12,364 nt of DNA. Origin: an uncultured Treponema sp. (GTDB lineage Bacteria; Spirochaetota; Spirochaetia; Treponematales; Treponemataceae). The notes under the pieces are model-generated. The model was not told the DNA's origin. It saw nothing but the letters and a program-made list of their open reading frames with translations, and did no database searches. A program made the position numbers and the translations under genes. Within the stretch, counting starts at the first letter, position 1. Each line of letters starts with the position of its first letter. This document shows, one piece after another, positions 1 to 5,976 of this stretch. The stretch lies in assembly GCA_937885475.1 (NCBI GenBank), contig CAKZZR010000228.1, positions 1 through 12,364 on the forward strand, read 5' to 3'.

Positions 1-541
1 GGCGGTCAAGTTCCACCAAAAGATTTGAGCGCAATTTTGCGTCAAGCGCGGAAAGCGGCTCGTCAAGGAGCAAAACTTTCGGCTCGTTAATCAGCGCGCG
101 AGCGATCGCAACTCGCTGCCTTTGCCCGCCTGAAAGCTGGTTCGGCTTTTTGTGGATATGCTCGTCAAGTTCTACCAAATGCACATATTTTCGCACTTTT
201 TCGTCAATTTCGGCTTTGGGAAGTTTTTGGAGTCGCAAGGGAAACGCGACATTTTCGTAAACTGACAAATGCGGGAACAGCGCGTAATTCTGGAACACCG
301 TGTTGGACTGGCGCTTGTTCGGCGGAAGGTCGGTAACATCAAAATCGTCAAAAAGCACCGTGCCTTCATCGGGGAATTCAAATCCCGCAAGAATACGCAA
401 GAGCGTTGTTTTTCCGCAGCCCGAAGGTCCTAGCAGCGTGAAGAATTCGCCCTGCTTGATGGTAAAATCAATGTCGTCAAGCGCAACAAAATCTCCGAAG
501 CGCTTTGAGACGTGATCAATGGCAACCTGACTTCCTTTCAT
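1..541 (-). CDS. potA: PotA-type ABC transporter ATP-binding protein (partial, C-terminus off the window)
   Basis: This is the ATPase subunit of an importer, most like spermidine/putrescine PotA; it would sit on the inner face of the membrane and power uptake. Only the first 180 residues are inside the window. The protein starts MKGSQVAIDHVSKRFG. Visible motifs are Walker A GPSGCGKTT (38-46), the Q-loop glutamine in VFQNYALFPHL (Q84), the signature LSGGQ (136-140), Walker B KVLLLDEP (155-162) and the D-loop SALD (164-167). The H-switch and the C-terminal TOBE domain lie beyond the edge. The start is the ATG at 541-539, preceded by AGAGG about 8 bases upstream. Permease and binding-protein genes, if present, should lie to the left. 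PotA, ferric (FbpC) and sulfate (CysA) ATPases are close relatives; the substrate is therefore an inference, the ATPase family is not. Confidence 0.9.
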   Translation of the reverse strand, partial: MKGSQVAIDHVSKRFGDFVALDDIDFTIKQGEFFTLLGPSGCGKTTLLRILAGFEFPDEGTVLFDDFDVTDLPPNKRQSNTVFQNYALFPHLSVYENVAFPLRLQKLPKAEIDEKVRKYVHLVELDEHIHKKPNQLSGGQRQRVAIARALINEPKVLLLDEPLSALDAKLRSNLLVELDR

Positions 542-595
542 TCAAGCAACCTCTGTTCATCAAAAATAAGCCGGCAGCAACGCGCAGCTTTTGTG

Positions 596-623
596 CATAT
601 AAAGGAACAATGACGATATTGAA
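596..623 (-). promoter_or_regulatory. Possible potA promoter
   Basis: Read on the minus strand, TTCAAT (623-618) is followed after 16 bases by TATATG (601-596), about 54 bases before the potA ATG. Both hexamers match the sigma-70 consensus only partly. It is the best candidate I see in the divergent region, but it is weak. Confidence 0.25.
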
Positions 624-638
624 CTGAATAGTCAATAT
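616..638. repeat. Inverted repeat, operator-like
   Basis: ATATTGA (616-622) and its exact complement TCAATAT (632-638) are separated by 9 bases. The left arm overlaps the candidate potA -35 hexamer. The size and AT-rich arms resemble a binding site for a dimeric repressor, and it lies between divergent potA and citrate synthase genes. There is no T-run, so it is not a terminator. Function is inferred from form and position only. Confidence 0.4.
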
Positions 639-676
639 AAATAATGAAGAAAATGAGAAATAAAATGGTGATTCCC

Positions 677-705
677 TTGCTACAGCATTCCTAAAATTGT
701 ATAAT
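677..705 (+). promoter_or_regulatory. Sigma-70 type promoter for citrate synthase
   Basis: TTGCTA (677-682), a 17-base spacer and a perfect TATAAT (700-705). Transcription would begin near 712, giving a leader of about 50 bases to the ATG at 762. This is one of the clearest promoters in the window. Confidence 0.65.
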
Positions 706-747
706 TATAAAAATCTGCGCAAAGGCAGTGAATATTTATGCAACAAA

Positions 748-754
748 AAGGGGG
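748..754 (+). promoter_or_regulatory. Ribosome binding site that decides the citrate synthase start
   Basis: AAGGGGG ends 7 bases before the ATG at 762. An in-frame ATG 24 bases earlier (738) has only AAAGG 12 bases upstream, and it would place this strong site inside the coding region. The later ATG is preferred. Confidence 0.7.
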
Positions 755-761
755 CTTTGAT

Positions 762-2123
762 ATGAGCGACGTAACCATTCAGAAAAAATTTATTGAGAAA
801 CTTTCTGTTCTTGCTGAACGAAACGACCCCATCAACCCCGATTTATACAATAAATATGACGTTAAGCGCGGACTGCGCAATGCGAACGGAACCGGCGTTC
901 TTGTAGGACTCACAAAGATTGGTGATGTAGTCGGCTACGACATCGGTGCGAACGGCGAGAAAATTCCTGTTCCTGGTCGCCTTATGTACCGCGGCTATGA
1001 TGTGGTTGATTTGGTGAAGGATGCGGAATCCCATGACGACTACTGCTACGAGCAGTGCGCGTATCTTCTTTTGTTCGGCGAGCTTCCCAATGCAAAGCAG
1101 CTTGCCGACTTCCGCGAATTCATCGGGCACAGCCGCGTGCTGCCGCCCAATTTTACCGAAGACATGATTATGAAGGCGCCGTCAAACGACATCATGAACA
1201 AGCTTGCCCGCGGCGTGCTTGCCTCGTATTCCTATGACTCGGCTCCGGAGGATCGTTCCGTTGCGAACATACTGCGTCAGTGCATTGAGCTTATAGCCCG
1301 CTTTTCTACGCTTGCGGCGTACGGCTATCAGGCGCGCCGCCGCTACTACGAGCAGAAATCCATGTACATTCACAATCCGCTTCCGGGCATTTCAACTGCG
1401 GAAAATTTCCTTCACCTTATCCGCCCGGACGGGCAGTACACCACGCTTGAGGCGCAGGTGCTTGACCTTGCGCTCATCCTTCATGCTGAGCATGGTGGCG
1501 GTAACAACTCGTCTCTTACCGTTCACGTGGTTTCTTCCGCAGATACGGACACCTATTCTGCGATTGCCGCTGCTGTCGGCTCGCTTAAGGGCAGCCGCCA
1601 CGGTGGAGCCAATATCCGCGTGGTAGAGATGATGGACGAGATAAAGGCAAACGTAAAGGACTGGTCAAACGAGAACGAGGTTAAGGAATATCTGTATAAA
1701 ATTGCCCGCAAGGAAGCCTTTGACTATTCCGGCAAAATCTACGGAATGGGACACGCCGTTTATACAATCAGCGACCCGCGTGCGCTTCTTTTGCGTGACA
1801 AGGCGGAGCATCTTGCAAAGGAAAAGAACATGCTTGAGGAATTCAACTTGTACCGCCTTATAGAAAAGCTTGCGCCGCAGATTATCATGGAAGTTCACAA
1901 TTCCGACAAGCAGATTTGCGCCAACGTGGATTTGTATTCCGGCTTTGTGTACACCATGCTGAACATTCCGCGTGAGCTGTTCACGCCTATTTTTGCCATC
2001 TCGCGTATTGCCGGCTGGTCTGCCCACCGCATAGAAGAGGTCGTTGCCGGCGGACGTATCTACCGCCCTGCGTACAAGAACATTCTTGAGCCGCGCGACT
2101 ATATTCCTATGGAAAAACGCTAG
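762..2123 (+). CDS. gltA: Citrate synthase
   Basis: Condenses acetyl-CoA and oxaloacetate to citrate in the cytoplasm. From the ATG at 762 the protein has 453 residues, beginning MSDVTIQKKF; the ATG at 738 would add eight. The family active site is visible: HAEHGGGNNSS with catalytic His244, SRHGGAN with His280, GMGHAVYTISDPRA with His331, and NVDLYSG with Asp390. The length fits the roughly 450-residue citrate/2-methylcitrate synthase group common in anaerobes, longer than the short archaeal and Gram-positive forms. In an anaerobe lacking a full Krebs cycle the likely role is supplying 2-oxoglutarate for glutamate synthesis; that is inference. It has its own promoter at 677-705 and is followed after 6 bases by rsuA, probably co-transcribed. 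2-Methylcitrate synthase activity cannot be excluded from sequence. Confidence 0.95.
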   Translation: MSDVTIQKKFIEKLSVLAERNDPINPDLYNKYDVKRGLRNANGTGVLVGLTKIGDVVGYDIGANGEKIPVPGRLMYRGYDVVDLVKDAESHDDYCYEQCAYLLLFGELPNAKQLADFREFIGHSRVLPPNFTEDMIMKAPSNDIMNKLARGVLASYSYDSAPEDRSVANILRQCIELIARFSTLAAYGYQARRRYYEQKSMYIHNPLPGISTAENFLHLIRPDGQYTTLEAQVLDLALILHAEHGGGNNSSLTVHVVSSADTDTYSAIAAAVGSLKGSRHGGANIRVVEMMDEIKANVKDWSNENEVKEYLYKIARKEAFDYSGKIYGMGHAVYTISDPRALLLRDKAEHLAKEKNMLEEFNLYRLIEKLAPQIIMEVHNSDKQICANVDLYSGFVYTMLNIPRELFTPIFAISRIAGWSAHRIEEVVAGGRIYRPAYKNILEPRDYIPMEKR

Positions 2124-2129
2124 CGCCAC

Positions 2130-2876
2130 ATGAGCATAGAGCGAATCGACAAAATCCTTTCTCACGAGGGCTTTGGCACCCGCAAGGGAATAAAAAAACT
2201 TTTGCGGAATGCCGAGGTTACCGTCAACGGCACGCGCATTCTTGACACCGCCTTTCAACTGAATCCCGACAAGGATTCCGTATGTGTGGACGGTGAGCCT
2301 GTTCTGATTAAAAAAAATTACTATATCATGATGAATAAAAAGCCTGGCGTTGTGAGCGCCAACAAGGACGGAAAGCATCAGACCGTCTTTGACTGCCTTG
2401 GAAACGAATACCGCACGCCGTACCTACAGGAACATCTGCATCTTGTGGGGCGGCTCGACATAGACACTGAGGGGCTTTTGCTTTTTACTACCGACGGAAC
2501 GCTTACGCACCGCCTGACCAGCCCAAAGACGCATGCGCCAAAGTCATATCTGGTGCGCCTTATGCACGAGGAATCTGCGGACGGGCAGCAGAAGATTGCG
2601 GACGTTTTTAGGCGCGGCGTGCGGATTCCGCCGGAGGACAACGAGGACGCAGCCGACTGCAAGAGCGCGGAAATTGAATGGAAAGGCGACACGGAATGCG
2701 TGCTTACCATTACGGAAGGAAAATATCATCAGGTTAAGCGGATGTTCCGCGCGGTTGCAAACGAGGTTGTCTATCTTAAGCGGCTTTCCATTGGCGCGCT
2801 GCGTCTGGACAACGCGCTGGCGCTTGGCGAATACCGCGAGCTTACCGACGATGAGGTTGCTTGCCTCATACAGTAG
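2130..2876 (+). CDS. rsuA: 16S rRNA pseudouridine synthase RsuA (U516 in E. coli numbering)
   Basis: Isomerises one uridine of 16S rRNA to pseudouridine during small-subunit assembly. The 248-residue protein has an N-terminal S4 RNA-binding domain (about 1-60, RIDKILSHEGFGTRKGIKKL) and a catalytic domain from about 65. The catalytic aspartate is D110 in VGRLDIDTEGLLLF. The late motif EGKYHQVKRMF and the ending LALGEYRELTDDEV are typical of RsuA rather than of RluB, RluE or RluF. The ATG lies 6 bases after the citrate synthase stop with no good Shine-Dalgarno sequence, so translation may depend on ribosomes finishing the upstream gene. The stop is 18 bases from the convergent stop of the lipoprotein gene, and I see no terminator hairpin with a T-run between them. 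Confidence 0.92.
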   Translation: MSIERIDKILSHEGFGTRKGIKKLLRNAEVTVNGTRILDTAFQLNPDKDSVCVDGEPVLIKKNYYIMMNKKPGVVSANKDGKHQTVFDCLGNEYRTPYLQEHLHLVGRLDIDTEGLLLFTTDGTLTHRLTSPKTHAPKSYLVRLMHEESADGQQKIADVFRRGVRIPPEDNEDAADCKSAEIEWKGDTECVLTITEGKYHQVKRMFRAVANEVVYLKRLSIGALRLDNALALGEYRELTDDEVACLIQ

Positions 2877-2894
2877 GCTGCGGCGCGGCGGCGG

Positions 2895-3713
2895 TCATTT
2901 GCGCTTCAAGCCAAAAATTGCTGCCACGTTCCGGGGCGGAATGTTTGTGAATGCGTTTTTTCCGAGCACCGCCATCTGGCTTGAGGAGCCGCCGTCAAAT
3001 TCCATTGCGACCGTGGCTCCCAGATGCAAAAAAATCCGTGCGCAGTCAGGATACGAAAGATTTTTTCCTACGAACAGATAGAGCGTCTTTCCGCCGTCCG
3101 CGATTGCAGCGGCGCTCCGAACGTCGTTTATCTGCGGAAATTCGCGGATTTTGCCGTCTCGAAGGACGGTAAAAAAGCCCCCGAACGCATGCACGGCAGG
3201 CGTTTCTTCCAAGTCCTGTTGGCTGTCAACAATGTCCGCCCGCAGGCTTCCGTCATCCTCCTCGTAGAATGCAAGCGCCGCATAGCGCGAATTCGGCGCG
3301 GAATAGAGCGTTCCTCCTTCCTTGCAGATTCCCACCGGTTTGATTTTTGACCACGGAATATATTTTGTGGTGAATTGAAACGGATTTGCGTTTATAGCGA
3401 CCGCCGACCCATGTTTTTTTGCAAAGCGCCTTACCGAAATAGGGCGCACCCAGTCCGAGGAGTGCGGATATGATTCCAACGTCCATTTTTTATGCAGGTT
3501 GATTTTTACGATGTGGTAGTCAATGAAGGAATCCGCGTAGTCAAAGCGCTCAATGCCGTCTGCTTCGTTCCGCCATACAATTTTGGTGCTCTCCACGTCG
3601 GTAAGATAGGAGCCGTTCGTATTTGGAAGCGAGATGCAGGAAACGAGTGCCGCCATCCACAGCACTGCCGCGCCTAAAGAAAAAAAACGGCGTACACACA
3701 AATAAATCCTCAT
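2895..3713 (-). CDS. Lipoprotein with phosphodiester glycosidase (NAGPA-type) domain
   Basis: A 272-residue exported protein. The N-terminus has basic residues (MRIYLCVRRF), a hydrophobic stretch (about 11-25) and a lipobox ending LVSC, giving a predicted lipidated cysteine at about residue 26. The mature part matches the phosphodiester glycosidase family named after human NAGPA: NANPF near residue 100, GGFFTVLRDGKI near 175, then AAIADGGKTLYLFVG and the hallmark EFDGGSSSQMA near 240. The family cleaves sugar phosphodiesters; some bacterial members act on wall or surface glycans. The substrate here is unknown. The ATG at 3713 lacks a clear ribosome binding site. The gene is convergent with rsuA and divergent from the receiver-GGDEF gene, with which it appears to share a -35 region. 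Confidence 0.82.
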   Translation of the reverse strand: MRIYLCVRRFFSLGAAVLWMAALVSCISLPNTNGSYLTDVESTKIVWRNEADGIERFDYADSFIDYHIVKINLHKKWTLESYPHSSDWVRPISVRRFAKKHGSAVAINANPFQFTTKYIPWSKIKPVGICKEGGTLYSAPNSRYAALAFYEEDDGSLRADIVDSQQDLEETPAVHAFGGFFTVLRDGKIREFPQINDVRSAAAIADGGKTLYLFVGKNLSYPDCARIFLHLGATVAMEFDGGSSSQMAVLGKNAFTNIPPRNVAAIFGLKRK

Positions 3714-3747
3714 GTCATCATTCTATCATAACGCAAAAAACACCGCT

Positions 3748-3776
3748 ATTATAAAACTCTGCGTTTTGTTTGAGAA
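3748..3776 (-). promoter_or_regulatory. Promoter of the NAGPA-type lipoprotein gene
   Basis: On the minus strand TTCTCA (3776-3771), a 17-base spacer and a perfect TATAAT (3753-3748). The start would be near 3741, with a leader of about 28 bases. The -35 occupies nearly the same bases as the -35 of the divergent promoter. A second -10-like TATGAT (3730-3725) lies closer to the ATG but has no -35. Confidence 0.5.
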
Positions 3777-3798
3777 TCCACGGTTTTTGTGCTATCAT
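3770..3798 (+). promoter_or_regulatory. Promoter of the receiver-GGDEF gene, near-leaderless
   Basis: TTGAGA (3770-3775), 17-base spacer, TATCAT (3793-3798); each hexamer is one base off consensus. The expected start is about 3805, only about five bases before the ATG at 3810, and there is no Shine-Dalgarno sequence in that gap. Confidence 0.6.
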
Positions 3799-3809
3799 TG
3801 TATCTGAAT

Positions 3810-5138
3810 ATGAAAAAGATTCTGATTGTTGACGACGAAAAGATTTCCCTGATGATGACAAATCATATTCTCTCTTCTGAGTATGAGACCGTTTGCGCTT
3901 CTTCTGGTGCCGAGGCGCTTTCTTTGTACAAGCGCGAGAATCCAGACATGGTGCTTTCTGACCTGCGTATGCCGGAAATGTCCGGCTATGAGCTTCAGAA
4001 GCAGCTTCAGAATGAGACAAAAAAAGCCGTTCCCTTTATGTTCATGACGGCGGACACGGACGAGGATTCCGAAATAAAAGGCTTTGAGAACGGTGCGATG
4101 GACTTTATCAGAAAGCCATTCCGCGCGGACGTGCTTTTGCGCCGCGTTGCCAACATCGTAGAAACCGTTGAGAAAATCCAAGGACTCAGAAAAGCAAGCG
4201 TAATGGATCCCATGACCGGGCTTCTGAACAAGGCTGCCTCCGAAAGCGAGATTGGAAGCCTCTGCCGTTCTGCGCAGGGCGTTCTGATGATGATAGATTT
4301 GGACAGCTTCAAGCTGGTGAACGACCTGTACGGTCACGACATGGGCGACAAGATTCTTATCCGCTTCTCTGAGATTCTGCAGGCGGTGGTGCGCCCGATT
4401 GACCTTGTGGGGCGCATGGGTGGCGACGAATTCATTGCGTTCTGTCAGAACGTGCAGGAAGAGGTCGTAATAGAAAAAAAAGCGCGTTTCATAAATAAGT
4501 ACATCGTTGAGGCTGCCAAGGAATTCATGGGCGAGGACATGAACATTCCGCTGGGTGCCTCGCTGGGCTGCGTGTTCGTGCCGGATGAGGGAACTGATTT
4601 TGCTTCTCTGTATAAAAAGGCTGACAAGGCGTTGTACAACGTAAAGCAGAACGGAAAGCACGGCTTTGCTTTTTTTAAGGATGCTTCCGCAGAAGAAAAG
4701 CGCGAGACTGCCGTTTCTTCAGATTTGAAGAGCGCCGAGGCAATTTTTGGCGAGCGGAATCAGGCGAAGGGCGCGTACCTGCTGCCGTTTGAGCAGTTCA
4801 GGACGACCTACCGTTTTTTGGCGCGACTTAAGAATAATTACAAAAAAGATGTTAGCATCATGCTTTTTACCGTCCGCGAAACGGAGCGCTCCGTCATTCC
4901 GCTGGAGGAGGGAATCGAGCAGTTTGCAGAGACCCTTAAGGATACGCTGCGCCAGAGCGACGTCATTACTCAGAGCGGCAAGACTCAGTTTATGGTGTTG
5001 TTGCCAGAAACACCGCAGATGAATCTGTGCGTGGTGGAAGAGCGCGTGCGTAAAAATTGGGGCGAGCAGGACGCGTCCGCCATGTACCAAATTTCCTGCG
5101 AATATGATTCCATGCGCAGGAATAAGGACGCGCATTAG
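3810..5138 (+). CDS. Response regulator with receiver, active GGDEF and degenerate C-terminal GGDEF-like domain
   Basis: Predicted phosphorylation-controlled diguanylate cyclase (two GTP to cyclic di-GMP), 442 residues, soluble. The receiver domain (1-120) has the acidic pair D8/D9, phosphoacceptor D51 in LSDLRMPEMSG, T80 and K102 followed by proline. The GGDEF domain (about 135-300) has an intact GGDEF (204-208) and an upstream RPID (195-198) exactly five residues before it, the usual product-inhibition site. Residues about 323-437 look like a second GGDEF fold: the stretch TLRQSDVITQSGKTQFMVLL aligns by pattern, but the signature is replaced by SGKTQF (389-394), so it should be inactive. 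An in-frame GTG at 3789 would add MLSLYLN but overlaps the predicted -10, so the ATG at 3810 is chosen. No ribosome binding site precedes it. The partner kinase is not shown by sequence; the convergent kinase is the nearest candidate. Confidence 0.9.
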   Translation: MKKILIVDDEKISLMMTNHILSSEYETVCASSGAEALSLYKRENPDMVLSDLRMPEMSGYELQKQLQNETKKAVPFMFMTADTDEDSEIKGFENGAMDFIRKPFRADVLLRRVANIVETVEKIQGLRKASVMDPMTGLLNKAASESEIGSLCRSAQGVLMMIDLDSFKLVNDLYGHDMGDKILIRFSEILQAVVRPIDLVGRMGGDEFIAFCQNVQEEVVIEKKARFINKYIVEAAKEFMGEDMNIPLGASLGCVFVPDEGTDFASLYKKADKALYNVKQNGKHGFAFFKDASAEEKRETAVSSDLKSAEAIFGERNQAKGAYLLPFEQFRTTYRFLARLKNNYKKDVSIMLFTVRETERSVIPLEEGIEQFAETLKDTLRQSDVITQSGKTQFMVLLPETPQMNLCVVEERVRKNWGEQDASAMYQISCEYDSMRRNKDAH

Positions 5139-5148
5139 GCTTACCTGC

Positions 5149-5163
5149 GGTCGATAGGCGACC
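5149..5163. repeat. Small hairpin between convergent signalling genes
   Basis: GGTCG (5149-5153) and CGACC (5159-5163) around a five-base loop, 10 bases after the receiver-GGDEF stop. It sits directly before the larger hairpin at 5166-5193. It may help end transcripts, but no T-run follows. Confidence 0.35.
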
Positions 5164-5165
5164 AC

Positions 5166-5201
5166 ATACCGCCTCTTGCAGCGAGGCGGGTATCGTTCAT
5201 T
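5166..5201. repeat. Hairpin of a dispersed palindromic repeat (copy A)
   Basis: ATACCGCCTC (5166-5175) pairs with GAGGCGGGTAT (5183-5193) apart from one bulged G. The right arm continues TCGTTCATT (5193-5201), running into the stop codon of the minus-strand regulator. GGGTATCGTTC (5188-5198) recurs exactly at 10770-10780 in another hairpin (copy B). Between convergent genes it may act as a transcript end or stability element; neither strand shows a T-run after the stem. Confidence 0.5.
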
Positions 5202-5955
5202 TTCCGCGGAAAAAGTCGTCTATGTTCTTTACAAGCAGTTCCGGAGCCATCGTTTTCAGAAGGTATTTTTCTGGCTTTGCGGCAATGACCTTCATGACCG
5301 TATCCTTGTCGTCCTTTGACGTTAGAAAAATCACCGGAATATGCTTTGTGTTTTCTTCTGCCTTGAGCATCTCGAACACCTGTAGCCCTGACGCTACCGG
5401 CATCTCATAGTCCAGCAGAATAAGGTCGGCGTGGTTCTTTGCAAGGAACGATATTGCGTTCATGCCGGAGTTTGCCATAAAAACGTCGTATTTTGCAGAA
5501 AGCCAGTTTTTCATCGTGCGGAGCATAATCTCATCGTCGTCAACCACAAGAATCCGCTTTCTTCCGGAGAACGCATCCTCGTCCATGAGCAGGCTGTTCA
5601 GCTTGTTTATCACGTCCTTCATCATGACCGGGCGGATGAAGGTTGCCGAAACGAGCGTGCGTGGAATGATGGCACAGGCGCTTTCGATTTCGGCTGGGTT
5701 TCCAATAAGATACAGCACGCGGTCCTTTCCTTCCTCGGTGATGAGGCTTTTGAGGTATTTTAGCGTTCCGTTGAAGGCTATCAGGTTTCCCTCAAGATAT
5801 ACAAAAAAAATGTCGGGAAGATTCTGCATGAGCTGAATTTCCACGATGTCAGGTTGGGCGGGGCGCACGGTAAAGCCCGCTTCCATAAGGGATTTTTGCA
5901 TTGCTTTTACCAAAAAACTCTGCTGCTCGCTTACAAATAAAATGCTTCGTTCCAT
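5197..5955 (-). CDS. Two-module response regulator (degenerate receiver plus canonical receiver)
   Basis: A 252-residue protein with no DNA-binding or enzymatic output domain. Residues about 134-252 form a normal receiver: VVDDDE (137-142), phosphoacceptor D182 in LILLDYEMP, FLTSKDD, and lysine K234, which is followed by threonine rather than the usual proline. Residues 1-125 look like a second receiver fold (SILFVSEQQSF, later NLPDIFFVYLEGN and TFIRPVMMKDVINKL) that has lost the acidic pocket and the phosphoacceptor aspartate. AAGGA (5967-5963) is 7 bases before the ATG. It starts 21 bases after the kinase stop on the same strand, so the two are almost certainly co-transcribed and it is the natural final phosphate acceptor of that relay. 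With no output domain it probably acts by protein contact. Confidence 0.85.
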   Translation of the reverse strand: MERSILFVSEQQSFLVKAMQKSLMEAGFTVRPAQPDIVEIQLMQNLPDIFFVYLEGNLIAFNGTLKYLKSLITEEGKDRVLYLIGNPAEIESACAIIPRTLVSATFIRPVMMKDVINKLNSLLMDEDAFSGRKRILVVDDDEIMLRTMKNWLSAKYDVFMANSGMNAISFLAKNHADLILLDYEMPVASGLQVFEMLKAEENTKHIPVIFLTSKDDKDTVMKVIAAKPEKYLLKTMAPELLVKNIDDFFRGK

Positions 5956-5976
5956 ATTCTGTTCCTTGTATTAATA

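Noticed and set aside
738..761. Upstream ATG of citrate synthase
   Set aside because: Its ribosome binding site is weak and distant, while a strong one serves the ATG at 762. It is not excluded.
1665..2378. 237-codon minus-strand open frame
   Set aside because: Antisense across the end of citrate synthase and the start of rsuA, both of which are well supported.
3789..3809. GTG start extending the receiver-GGDEF protein by seven residues
   Set aside because: The extension overlaps the -10 element and has no ribosome binding site; MKKILIVDDE is a typical receiver beginning.
3795..4661. 288-codon minus-strand open frame opposite the receiver-GGDEF gene
   Set aside because: The plus strand encodes intact receiver and GGDEF motifs in this interval; the antisense product has no recognisable domain.
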